NCBI GenBank assembly: GCA_025966435.1
Contig: JAICRQ010000053.1
Coordinates: 1-12,044, forward strand
DNA length: 12,044 nt
Direction of reading: 5' to 3'
Origin: Anaerolineales bacterium
GTDB taxonomy: Bacteria; Chloroflexota; Anaerolineae; Anaerolineales; Villigracilaceae
Shown here: positions 5,478 to 12,044 of the stretch, in pieces
How positions within the stretch are numbered: position 1 is the first letter of the stretch
Layout: every line of letters begins with the position of its first letter
Program-made: the position numbers and the translations under genes
Notes under the pieces: generated by a model
The model's database searches: none
Seen by the model: only the letters and a program-made list of their open reading frames with translations
Told to the model about the DNA's origin: nothing

Positions 5478-5513
5478 CAATTCGCTTTTTCCACCCTTAG
5501 AGAAGGTTAAAAA

Positions 5514-8405
5514 ATGTCATCCAATTCCATTCGCGTGGTTGGCGCACGTGTGCATAATCTTAAGAATATCACCGTCGAGATTCCCCGCGATAAGTTCGTT
5601 GTAATTACGGGCTTATCGGGGTCAGGGAAATCTTCGCTTGCCTTCGATACGATCTTTGCCGAGGGGCAGCGCCGGTATGTCGAGTCATTATCCGCCTATG
5701 CCCGTCAATTTATCGGGCAGATGGATAAGCCTGATGTGGACCACATCGAAGGGCTTTCCCCTGCTGTTTCCATCGACCAGAAGTCCACATCGCACAACCC
5801 CCGTTCGACAGTGGGTACGGTGACCGAAATCTATGATTACCTCAGGCTTTTGTTCGCGCGTGCCGGCATCCCGCACTGCCCCATCTGCGGGCGGGAAGTG
5901 GTGAAGCAGTCCGCGCAGGAGATCGTGGACCAGATCGAGAAGCTTCCCGAGGGGTCACGTATTCTGATCCTCTCGCCGCTCGTGCGCGCTCGCAAAGGGA
6001 CCTACCAGGCGGTCTTCGAGGAGATCCGCAAGGCAGGGTTCGCCCGCGCCCGCGTGGATGGACAGGTTCATAGCCTCGACGATGAGATCAGCCTGGACCG
6101 TTACAAACAGCACACCATTGAAGCAGTGGTGGACCGCCTCGTGATATCCCGCGAGGGCGATAAAGAAGAGCAAAAAGCCGCGCGCACGCGGGTCACGGAC
6201 TCGGTAGAAACAGCGCTCAAGTTTGGCGAAGGGTATGTCACCATCAACCTTGTCGATAAAAACGAAGACTTAAATTATTCAGAACACCTCGCCTGCCCCG
6301 AACACGGCACGACCATCTCGGAGGTGGAACCGCGCACCTTCTCATTCAACACCCCGCAGGGCGCCTGCCCGGATTGTCAGGGACTCGGCTCGAAGTTAGA
6401 GATCGACCCGGAGCGTATCATCCCTGACGCAGACAGGACTCTGAACGAGGGCGCCATCGCCAGCATGGAGTGGAGCGGACCCAAAGAAGAGGGCGGTTAT
6501 TACTGGCAGGGGCTACAAGCCGCGGCAAAAGCATACCGCATCGACCTCGACAAGCCCGTGCGCGAGCTGGCTCCCGAGCAGATGAACGTCATCCTGTACG
6601 GCACCGGAGACAAACAGGTGCAGATGACGTACAAGAACTCCAACGGGCATGAGTTTAAGTTCTGGCGCGCCTTCGAAGGGGTGATCACCAACCTGGAACG
6701 GCGTTATAAAGAAACCAACTCGGAATACATCCGCGAGAAGATCAGCGAATTTATGTCTGACCGTCCCTGCCCCACCTGCCGGGGCAAGCGCTTGAATCCT
6801 GCCGCCTTAGCTGTGACTGTAGACGACGTCAACATCATCAATGTGACATCCTGGCCGGTGCTGACGACTCTGGAATGGGTCAAGAAAATCTCTGGCAAGA
6901 ACTCGCCGCTGACCACAAAACAGAAAACAATTGCCGAGCGTGTCTTGAAGGAAATCAGCGAACGGTTGTCCTTCCTCGTCAACGTCGGATTGGACTATCT
7001 GACTCTGAATCGCTCCGCGGTTACACTATCGGGTGGGGAAGCACAACGAATCCGGCTTGCCACGCAGGTAGGCTCGCGGCTGGTCGGAGTGTTGTATGTA
7101 TTGGATGAACCGTCCATCGGGCTGCATCCACGCGATAACGCCAGGTTATTGGACACGCTCAAAGGTCTGCGCGACCTGGGGAATACCGTGCTGGTCGTAG
7201 AGCATGACGATGAAACCATCCGCGAAGCGGACTGGGTGGTGGACCTGGGTCCAGCCGCGGGGGAGCACGGTGGACGCGTTGTGGCGGAGGGAACACCGAA
7301 ACAGATTTTGGCGCACCCAAAGTCGTTGACGGGAGCCTACCTTTCGGGACGCAAACAGGTTGAGGTCCCGAAGGAAAGACGAGAGGGGAACGGCAAGTCG
7401 ATTAAGATCGTCGGTGCGTCTGCCAATAACTTGAAGAACCTCGATGTCGCCATCCCCCTGGGCAAGCTGGTCTGTATCACTGGCGTTTCCGGGTCGGGCA
7501 AATCCACGCTGATGAGCGACATCCTGTACGGCGCCCTCGCCGCGAAGCTGATGGGGGCGCGGACGATGGCTGGCGACCATGAACGGATCGAAGGTATCGA
7601 ACACCTCGACAAGATCATCAACATCGACCAGTCGCCAATCGGGCGAACGCCGCGCTCGAACCCCGGTACGTACACGGGTCTGTTCGATGAGATTCGCAAG
7701 CTCTATGCAGAGCTGCCTGAGAGCAAAGTACGTGGCTACAAGCCGGGTCGTTTCTCCTTCAACGTGCACGGGGGGCGCTGTGAAGCCTGCCAGGGACAGG
7801 GCGAGCTTCGCATCGAGATGCAGTTCCTGCCGGATGTATATGTGCCATGCGATGTCTGTCACGGCAAGCGCTTTAACCGGGAGACGCTCCAGGTTCTGTT
7901 CCGGGATAAATATTCGATTGCGGACGTGCTGGACATGACTGTGGACCACGCGCTGGAAGAGTTCAGCAATTTTCCGCCGATGCTCAACAAGCTGAAGTTG
8001 CTGCAGGAAGTAGGGCTTGGTTACGTTCGGATTGGTCAGCCAGCCACCACGCTCTCGGGCGGGGAAGCCCAGCGTGTCAAACTCTCGAAGGAACTCTCGC
8101 GCCGCGCGACGGGACGCACGCTCTACGTCTTAGATGAGCCCTCGGTCGGGTTGCATGCCGCGGACGTTCATAAGCTGATCGAGGTTTTGCAGCGCCTCGT
8201 AGACACAGGCAACTCCGTCCTGATCATCGAACATAACCTCGACATCATCAAGGTCGCAGACTGGCTGATCGACCTGGGTCCCGAAGGCGGAGACCGGGGC
8301 GGTGAATTGCTCGCCGAAGGAACACCGGAACAGGTGATGAAAGTCAAAGAGTCGTATACGGGGAAATATCTCAAAGCACATATGAGAGTGAACGGATCGA
8401 AGTGA
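5514..8405 (+). CDS. uvrA: Excinuclease ABC subunit A (UvrA)
   Basis: A 963-residue UvrA, the damage-recognition ATPase of nucleotide excision repair, which loads UvrB onto lesions. It has two ABC modules. The first has Walker A GLSGSGKS (33-40), signature LSGGEAQ (505-511) and Walker B with DE at 531-532. The second has Walker [10 protein letters not shown] (657-665), signature LSGGEAQ (847-853) and a second [12 protein letters not shown]. The C-terminal zinc module is standard (Cys756, 759, 779, 782). The first zinc module has Cys261-x2-His264 and Cys285-x2-Cys288, so one expected Cys is His. Length is normal (about 940-960). AGAAGG seven bases before the ATG fixes the start. It is monocistronic here, with two promoter candidates upstream. 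uvrB and uvrC are not in the window. No SOS box was recognised. Confidence 0.98.
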   Translation: MSSNSIRVVGARVHNLKNITVEIPRDKFVVITGLSGSGKSSLAFDTIFAEGQRRYVESLSAYARQFIGQMDKPDVDHIEGLSPAVSIDQKSTSHNPRSTVGTVTEIYDYLRLLFARAGIPHCPICGREVVKQSAQEIVDQIEKLPEGSRILILSPLVRARKGTYQAVFEEIRKAGFARARVDGQVHSLDDEISLDRYKQHTIEAVVDRLVISREGDKEEQKAARTRVTDSVETALKFGEGYVTINLVDKNEDLNYSEHLACPEHGTTISEVEPRTFSFNTPQGACPDCQGLGSKLEIDPERIIPDADRTLNEGAIASMEWSGPKEEGGYYWQGLQAAAKAYRIDLDKPVRELAPEQMNVILYGTGDKQVQMTYKNSNGHEFKFWRAFEGVITNLERRYKETNSEYIREKISEFMSDRPCPTCRGKRLNPAALAVTVDDVNIINVTSWPVLTTLEWVKKISGKNSPLTTKQKTIAERVLKEISERLSFLVNVGLDYLTLNRSAVTLSGGEAQRIRLATQVGSRLVGVLYVLDEPSIGLHPRDNARLLDTLKGLRDLGNTVLVVEHDDETIREADWVVDLGPAAGEHGGRVVAEGTPKQILAHPKSLTGAYLSGRKQVEVPKERREGNGKSIKIVGASANNLKNLDVAIPLGKLVCITGVSGSGKSTLMSDILYGALAAKLMGARTMAGDHERIEGIEHLDKIINIDQSPIGRTPRSNPGTYTGLFDEIRKLYAELPESKVRGYKPGRFSFNVHGGRCEACQGQGELRIEMQFLPDVYVPCDVCHGKRFNRETLQVLFRDKYSIADVLDMTVDHALEEFSNFPPMLNKLKLLQEVGLGYVRIGQPATTLSGGEAQRVKLSKELSRRATGRTLYVLDEPSVGLHAADVHKLIEVLQRLVDTGNSVLIIEHNLDIIKVADWLIDLGPEGGDRGGELLAEGTPEQVMKVKESYTGKYLKAHMRVNGSK

Positions 8406-8410
8406 GAAAG

Positions 8411-8505
8411 TACACAAGTAGACAGGCACATAAATTTACTAACCTGTGTACCTGTCTACTTAGCTACCTGTCTATCCCCTCCCTGTTTACTTGTCTACCT
8501 CTTTC
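8411..8505. repeat. Degenerate octanucleotide repeat cluster in both orientations
   Basis: Octamers of the type CCTGTCTA recur on an 8-base grid: 8443 CCTGTGTA, 8451 CCTGTCTA, 8459 CTTAGCTA, 8467 CCTGTCTA, then after a 7-base break 8482 CCTGTTTA, 8490 CTTGTCTA and 8498 CCTCTTTC. Two copies in the opposite orientation lie at 8411 (TACACAAG) and 8419 (TAGACAGG). The opposed copies form an 11-bp perfect stem (8416-8426 with 8451-8461), extended by CACA/TGTG across a 2-base bulge. Another stem, TCTACCT/AGGTAGA, spans 8494-8512. It starts five bases after the uvrA stop and may act in uvrA transcript ending, though there is no U-run. Confidence 0.75.
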
Positions 8506-8514
8506 AGGTAGAAT
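8486..8514 (+). promoter_or_regulatory. Promoter candidate for the LysM-CAP gene
   Basis: TTTACT (8486-8491), 17 bases, then TAGAAT (8509-8514), with a start near 8521. The -35 is built from the octamer repeat itself. Matches to consensus are moderate (4/6 and 5/6). Confidence 0.45.
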
Positions 8515-8523
8515 TATCCCTCG

Positions 8524-8557
8524 TGCAGGAGAGTACGGGCAATTTGCCGCTCCTACA
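8524..8557. repeat. Imperfect palindrome in the LysM-CAP leader
   Basis: TGCAGGAG (8524-8531) pairs with CTCCTACA (8550-8557) with one mismatch. The inner GGCAA (8538-8542) pairs with TTGCC (8544-8548) around a single base, leaving a one-sided bulge between the stems. The form, with an outer stem beginning TGTAGGAG on one strand, resembles REP-like dispersed palindromes. It ends two bases before the Shine-Dalgarno AAGAGG (8559-8564) and could influence initiation. Confidence 0.45.
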
Positions 8558-8572
8558 TAAGAGGACACCCTA

Positions 8573-9778
8573 ATGTTGAAACGACCCCCGACAGACACAT
8601 CGAATACGATCAATTCCTTCCGCAAGAAACGCCAGCAGCAGGGACAGCTCCTGATGTACGGAGCCATCGCGCTGGTTGTGCTTGGATTAATTCTGTTAAT
8701 CTACTGGCTGACAAGGCCGAACCAGCCCCTCGGACGCTTCTTCGCTACCGACACGCCGACCGCTACACTCACAGCTACCGCGACAAACACAGCGACAGCT
8801 ACCCTCACGCCAACGATTACAGAAACCCCGACCATTACTGCAACAGGCACACCTTCCGAACCCTTCCCTTACACAATTGCAGAAGGTGATTCGCTCGAAG
8901 CCCTTGCGCAGCGATTTAATTTGGGTCCTGATGGACCCCTCCTTATTTACTATGCGAATCAAGAGGCAATGGAACAAAACGGTGGTGTTATCTTTGTCGG
9001 GCAGACCATTACAATCCCTCTTCCGGGCAGCGTTCTGCCAACCACGACCCCCATTCCGCCCAATTTACGGAGTGGAACACTGATCGAATATACAGTTTTA
9101 CCGGGCGACACACTCGCCGGCATTGCGTTCAAATTCAACAGCCTGCCTGATAACATCATCGAGGAAAATGAGCTTACAGATCCAAACGCTCTTCAGGCCG
9201 GGCAAGTCCTTCAAATCCCGGTAAACCTTGTTACGCCTACACCCACTCTTCCTTCTACCTCCACCCCGGTGAGTCCTACTGCCCCGGCTGGACAAGCCAC
9301 ATCAGCGGCAACCGCTGCCGCGACCAGCGCCTCCGGTGGGACGGCCTCTGCTGCTACCTGTTCATTTGATGAGAATGAAGATTTCGTCGCCCAGTTGCAG
9401 ACCCTCATCAATGACGAACGCACCAGCGCCGGCTTGCCTGCCCTGACTGTGAACGAGCAGCTCGCTACCGCCGCCCAGAACCACGCTGTCGATATGCTGT
9501 GCAACAACTATCTCAGCCACGTCGGGCTGGATGGGTCCACGCCAGAAGAGCGTGTCGAGGAGGCGGGCTTCCCGGCTTCCCTGGTTCTTGAGAATCTCTA
9601 TGCATTGCATCCTGCATACGGCGGCAATCCACAGTCCGCGTTCGATTGGTGGATGGGTGACACGGACTCGAGAGCGGACCTCATGAATGCAAATACCACC
9701 GTCGTGGGCATCGCATACGTGAGCTCAGATGAGAGCCTGCTTGGCGGTTACTTCGTCGTTGTGTCCGCGAGCCCGTAA
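8573..9778 (+). CDS. Membrane-anchored LysM-LysM-CAP domain protein
   Basis: A 401-residue surface protein. A basic cytoplasmic tail (RKKR at 17-20) precedes one transmembrane helix (about 26-47), so the rest should lie outside. A Thr/Ala/Pro-rich linker (59-95) leads to two LysM domains (about 99-149, PYTIAEGDSLEALAQRF; and 172-217, EYTVLPGDTLAGIAFKF), which usually bind peptidoglycan or similar glycans. A second low-complexity linker (221-262) follows, then a CAP/SCP (YkwD-like) domain at about 268-401. Of the CAP metal-site residues, His316 (SHVGLDG) and Glu340 (ENLY) are present. The His of the usual GHR motif is replaced by Ser366 in DSRADLM, so the site is incomplete. Two Cys (263 and 310) in the CAP part may pair. 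AAGAGG eight bases before the ATG supports the start. It is probably a wall-associated protein; its activity is unknown. Confidence 0.9.
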   Translation: MLKRPPTDTSNTINSFRKKRQQQGQLLMYGAIALVVLGLILLIYWLTRPNQPLGRFFATDTPTATLTATATNTATATLTPTITETPTITATGTPSEPFPYTIAEGDSLEALAQRFNLGPDGPLLIYYANQEAMEQNGGVIFVGQTITIPLPGSVLPTTTPIPPNLRSGTLIEYTVLPGDTLAGIAFKFNSLPDNIIEENELTDPNALQAGQVLQIPVNLVTPTPTLPSTSTPVSPTAPAGQATSAATAAATSASGGTASAATCSFDENEDFVAQLQTLINDERTSAGLPALTVNEQLATAAQNHAVDMLCNNYLSHVGLDGSTPEERVEEAGFPASLVLENLYALHPAYGGNPQSAFDWWMGDTDSRADLMNANTTVVGIAYVSSDESLLGGYFVVVSASP

Positions 9779-9784
9779 AATTAC

Positions 9785-9813
9785 TGGACAAATCGTGTTG
9801 CCTCATGTAAAAT
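9785..9813 (+). promoter_or_regulatory. rpsT promoter
   Basis: TGGACA (9785-9790), a 17-base spacer, then TAAAAT (9808-9813). Both hexamers differ from consensus at one position. The start is expected near 9820, giving a leader of about 62 bases. Confidence 0.65.
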
Positions 9814-9830
9814 ACATCGCCGTCAATCAA

Positions 9831-9857
9831 GAAGGCTCCCGCTGAAGCGGGATCTTC
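9831..9857 (+). promoter_or_regulatory. rpsT leader hairpin
   Basis: Inner stem TCCCGC/GCGGGA (9837-9842 with 9847-9852) closes a TGAA loop. An outer GAAG/CTTC stem (9831-9834 with 9854-9857) is set off by a small internal loop. It lies between the predicted start site and the Shine-Dalgarno at 9871, so it belongs to the S20 mRNA leader. It may be the site of autogenous control. Confidence 0.5.
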
Positions 9858-9881
9858 GACAAGCAATTTTGGAGGAAGACC

Positions 9882-10196
9882 TTGGCTAACATTAAGTCGC
9901 AAATCAAACGAAACCTGCAGAACGAAAAGCGCCGCTTGCGTAATCGCAACATCCGCGGTGCCGCTCGTACTGCCGTTAATCAGGCACGCGCAGCGTTCGA
10001 AGCGAATGAGCCCCAGACCAAAGAAGCGATCCTGAAGGCGATCAGCGCCCTGGACAAAGCTGCGGAAAAAGGCATCATTCACAAGAACAATGCTGCCCGC
10101 CGTAAGGGACGCATGATGAAGAAACTCACTTCATTTGAGAACGGAACTTCTGTTGCTGCAGCAAAGCCAGTGAAGAGTAAGAAGACCTCGAGATAA
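9882..10196 (+). CDS. rpsT: 30S ribosomal protein S20
   Basis: A 104-residue S20, a primary 16S rRNA-binding protein of the small subunit body, very basic and helical. The family start ANIKSQIKRNLQNEKRRLRN and the later GIIHKNNAARRKGRMMKKL block are unmistakable. The start codon is TTG at 9882, with GGAGG at 9871-9875 six bases ahead. Beginning there gives the standard N-terminus, and no ATG is available nearby. E. coli rpsT also starts with UUG, where it matters for S20 autoregulation. The protein is about 15 residues longer than the common 87-88, owing to a basic C-terminal tail after LTSFEN. It is monocistronic with its own promoter, leader hairpin and terminator. Confidence 0.97.
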   Translation: MANIKSQIKRNLQNEKRRLRNRNIRGAARTAVNQARAAFEANEPQTKEAILKAISALDKAAEKGIIHKNNAARRKGRMMKKLTSFENGTSVAAAKPVKSKKTSR

Positions 10197-10222
10197 TCCG
10201 GGTATTCCTGTTTCCAATGAAG

Positions 10223-10254
10223 AAGACGGGAGTCACGAGACTCCCGTTTTTGTT
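10223..10254 (+). terminator. Intrinsic terminator of rpsT
   Basis: A 9-bp perfect stem ACGGGAGTC/GACTCCCGT (10226-10234 with 10239-10247) with ACGA loop. A short AAG/TTT extension and a T-run (10247-10251) follow, 30 bases after the rpsT stop. Confidence 0.95.
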
Positions 10255-10260
10255 ACCTAT

Positions 10261-10269
10261 TGATATAAT
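10261..10269 (+). promoter_or_regulatory. Extended -10 promoter of argS
   Basis: TGATATAAT is an extended -10 just after the rpsT terminator, with no clear -35. The start is expected near 10276, giving a leader of about 50 bases. I see no T-box: the leader is too short and lacks the T-box sequence. Confidence 0.6.
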
Positions 10270-10325
10270 CGCAAGGTCATCCTATCCACAAGACGGCTAC
10301 GCTCGTCCGCAGGACTGCTCCGCTT

Positions 10326-12044
10326 ATGTTTCAAAAAGAACAACAACATATCGAAGACAAGATCAAAGCTTATACCACTGCGAACGATATACCGCTGGCA
10401 GATCTAAAATGGCAGCCCATCCCCTTCTCCGGAGAGTGGGGAGTCTCTACCTCCTTCTTCCAGACCGCGGCAAACGAAGCTCGCGCGGGAAAAGGGGCAA
10501 AACTTCCAGTCCCGCAGCGCGCGCAGGAGATCGCTGAGCAGGTCAGGGCGGAGATCGGCGATGTGCCCGGGATCAGCCATGTCGAAGCGGTGAAGGGGTA
10601 TCTCAACCTCTATTTCACAACATCCGAATACGCGCGTCGGGTCGTAGACGAAGTGCTCGCCTCGGGCCCCGACTTTGGGCGCGGCGCGCCGAAATCCGAA
10701 CGTGTCATGGTGGAATACGCCCAGCCCAACACTCATCATTCCTTTCACATCGGGCATGCGCGCAATACTGTTTTAGGAGAGGTGCTTGCGCGGTTGGTGG
10801 AGTTCGCCGGCTTTGATACGGTCCGCGCCTCCTATCCTGGCGACCTCGGGCTTGGCGTCATCACGGTCCTGTGGATGTACGATAAGTTTTACAAAGGGCA
10901 GGAACCGGAAGGTGTTCACGAGCGCGGGCAGTGGCTGTTGAAACTCTACGTGGAAGCCAACAAGCTGCTCGAAAAGAAGGAGAATGAGACTCCTGAACAA
11001 ACCGCGCAACGCGAAGCCTATGAAGCCGAGCGCCGCGAGATGTATCGCAAGTGGGACTCAGGCGATCCATATGTCCGCGAATTATGGCGCGTCACCCGCG
11101 AGTGGAGCCTGGACGAACTGCGCGCGATTTTGGATATGCTGGACGTAAAGATGGACGTCTGGTTCTTCGAATCCGAGGCAGATGAACCCTCTAAAGCAAT
11201 CGTTGAGGAATTAATCGAGAAAGGCATCGCGGATGACGAGCGCCCGCAAGGTGGTGCGGTCATTGTCCGAATCGACGAGAAGCTTGGGCTCACCAAAGAA
11301 AAATATCGCACGAACGTCTTGCTACGTTCCGATGGTACAACTCTTTACCTGACCAAGGATCTGGCGCTGGCGAAGATCAAGTTCGAGCAATACCATGTGG
11401 ATCGGTCGATCTATGTTGTGGATGTGCGTCAATCACTTCATTTACAGCAGGCATTTGCAATTTTGAAATTATGGGGTTTTCCACAAGCCGAGAAGTGCTA
11501 TCACCTGGGATATGGATTCGTGAGTCTGCCCGAAGGAGCCATGTCGGCGCGGCGAGGGCGCGTGGTCCTGTTCAAGGATGTCTATGATGAAGCCATCAAG
11601 CGCGTGCTGGCTGTAGAATCCGAGCGAAGCAGCAATATTCCCAAAGAAGAACGACTTAAGATCGCCGAGCAAATCGGACTGGGCGCACTGGTCTATTCGA
11701 TGTTATCGGTGGATAACAACAAGGACATCGTCTTCGACATCAACGAAGCATTATCCTTCGATGGACGAACCGGACCCTATATTCAGAACGCGCATGTGAG
11801 AGCAAATTCCATTTTGAAGAAGGCAAATGCGGCTGGTCAATTATCTGACCTTGGACCTTCAACCTTCGACTTTGAACTCACAAAGCACGAAATCGAGCTG
11901 ATTGAACAAATCTCACGGTTTCCAAATGCCGTCCAGCAGGCGGCGAACGAATACCGTCCGCTGGTCATGGCGGCGTATGCTTATGATCTGGCTAACGCGT
12001 TCCATTCGTTTTACCATGCCGTGCCGGTGTTGCAGAGCGAAGAC
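10326..12044 (+). CDS. argS: Arginyl-tRNA synthetase (partial, C-terminus missing)
   Basis: A class I synthetase that charges tRNA-Arg; 573 codons are in the window and the frame is open to the edge. From similar enzymes, roughly the last 30-50 residues are missing. It has an N-terminal Add1-like domain (about 1-110) and PNTHHSFHIGHARN, with the HIGH motif at 141-144. GTTLYLTKDLALA and the YVVDVRQSLHLQQ strand-helix follow, then a KMSKS-equivalent MSARRG at 406-411. ALSFDGRTGPYIQNAHVR is the hallmark ArgRS stretch before the DALR anticodon-binding domain. In the KMSKS loop the first Lys is Ala, and ArgRS often lack the canonical loop. The ATG at 10326 gives a normal N-terminus; AGGA lies 11 bases upstream, rather far. 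It is separated from rpsT by a terminator and a promoter, so it is independent. Confidence 0.96.
   Translation, partial: MFQKEQQHIEDKIKAYTTANDIPLADLKWQPIPFSGEWGVSTSFFQTAANEARAGKGAKLPVPQRAQEIAEQVRAEIGDVPGISHVEAVKGYLNLYFTTSEYARRVVDEVLASGPDFGRGAPKSERVMVEYAQPNTHHSFHIGHARNTVLGEVLARLVEFAGFDTVRASYPGDLGLGVITVLWMYDKFYKGQEPEGVHERGQWLLKLYVEANKLLEKKENETPEQTAQREAYEAERREMYRKWDSGDPYVRELWRVTREWSLDELRAILDMLDVKMDVWFFESEADEPSKAIVEELIEKGIADDERPQGGAVIVRIDEKLGLTKEKYRTNVLLRSDGTTLYLTKDLALAKIKFEQYHVDRSIYVVDVRQSLHLQQAFAILKLWGFPQAEKCYHLGYGFVSLPEGAMSARRGRVVLFKDVYDEAIKRVLAVESERSSNIPKEERLKIAEQIGLGALVYSMLSVDNNKDIVFDINEALSFDGRTGPYIQNAHVRANSILKKANAAGQLSDLGPSTFDFELTKHEIELIEQISRFPNAVQQAANEYRPLVMAAYAYDLANAFHSFYHAVPVLQSED

Larger units (their letters stand above)
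5199..5513. other. Divergent intergenic region between sigma gene and uvrA
   Basis: A 315-base gene-free stretch. It holds the sigma-factor promoter on the minus strand (5260-5268) and a short AACCC/GGGTT hairpin in the sigma leader (5231-5244). It also holds two plus-strand promoter candidates for uvrA (5333-5361 and 5469-5477) and, between these, competing hairpins (5386-5431). I see no LexA box that I can recognise and no credible small ORF. Confidence 0.6.

Noticed and set aside
7146..7949. A 267-codon open frame on the minus strand inside uvrA
   Set aside because: It is fully antisense to conserved UvrA ABC sequence, its protein is low in recognisable structure and rich in Arg/His/Val as expected of a shadow frame, and no ribosome binding site was seen.
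8411..8505. The octamer cluster as a CRISPR array
   Set aside because: Units are eight bases, contiguous and degenerate, without spacers, and no cas genes are present.
8406..8572. An insertion sequence remnant between uvrA and the LysM-CAP gene
   Set aside because: There is no transposase fragment, no long terminal inverted repeats and no target duplication; only short repeats are visible.
10270..10325. A T-box or other riboswitch before argS
   Set aside because: The leader is about 50 bases, with no T-box sequence and no terminator-antiterminator pair.

Overview
The window looks like ordinary chromosome from a mid-GC bacterium, most likely a Chloroflexota member of the Anaerolineae type. 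That placement rests on overall protein character (a Thr/Pro-linked LysM-LysM-CAP surface protein, an AAA ATPase of the GELTLEGLDL type, an ECF sigma factor followed by a small one-TM protein) and was not checked by a search. I see no phage, IS element, CRISPR array, tRNA or rRNA.

Left part, minus strand (1-2237): an AAA+ ATPase, then a glycerophosphodiester phosphodiesterase with its own promoter, then the first 17 codons of a probable membrane or secreted protein whose TTG start overlaps the phosphodiesterase stop. The ATPase promoter carries a perfect FNR-type palindrome. Middle (2461-5198): two convergent gene pairs, each closed by one shared symmetric terminator. These are a GT2 glycosyltransferase facing a lipoprotein, and a small HEPN-like protein facing an ECF sigma factor plus small membrane protein operon. 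The lipoprotein and HEPN-like genes diverge from a 69-base gap with one symmetric -10 element. Both plus-strand genes here have a TATAAT box almost against the start codon, suggesting leaderless or nearly leaderless mRNAs.

Right part, plus strand (5199-12044): a 315-base divergent regulatory region, then uvrA (complete), a degenerate octanucleotide repeat cluster, a membrane-anchored LysM-LysM-CAP protein, rpsT (S20, TTG start, leader hairpin, strong terminator) and argS, which runs off the right edge. These are separate transcription units, each with a recognisable promoter. They cover DNA repair, the cell surface and translation rather than one pathway.

I found no convincing new multi-gene system. 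The items most worth a second look are the FNR-type operator on the ATPase promoter, the uvrA leader with two mutually exclusive foldings, the octamer repeat block, the sigma factor with a candidate non-zinc anti-sigma partner, and the stand-alone HEPN-like protein on a probable leaderless mRNA.
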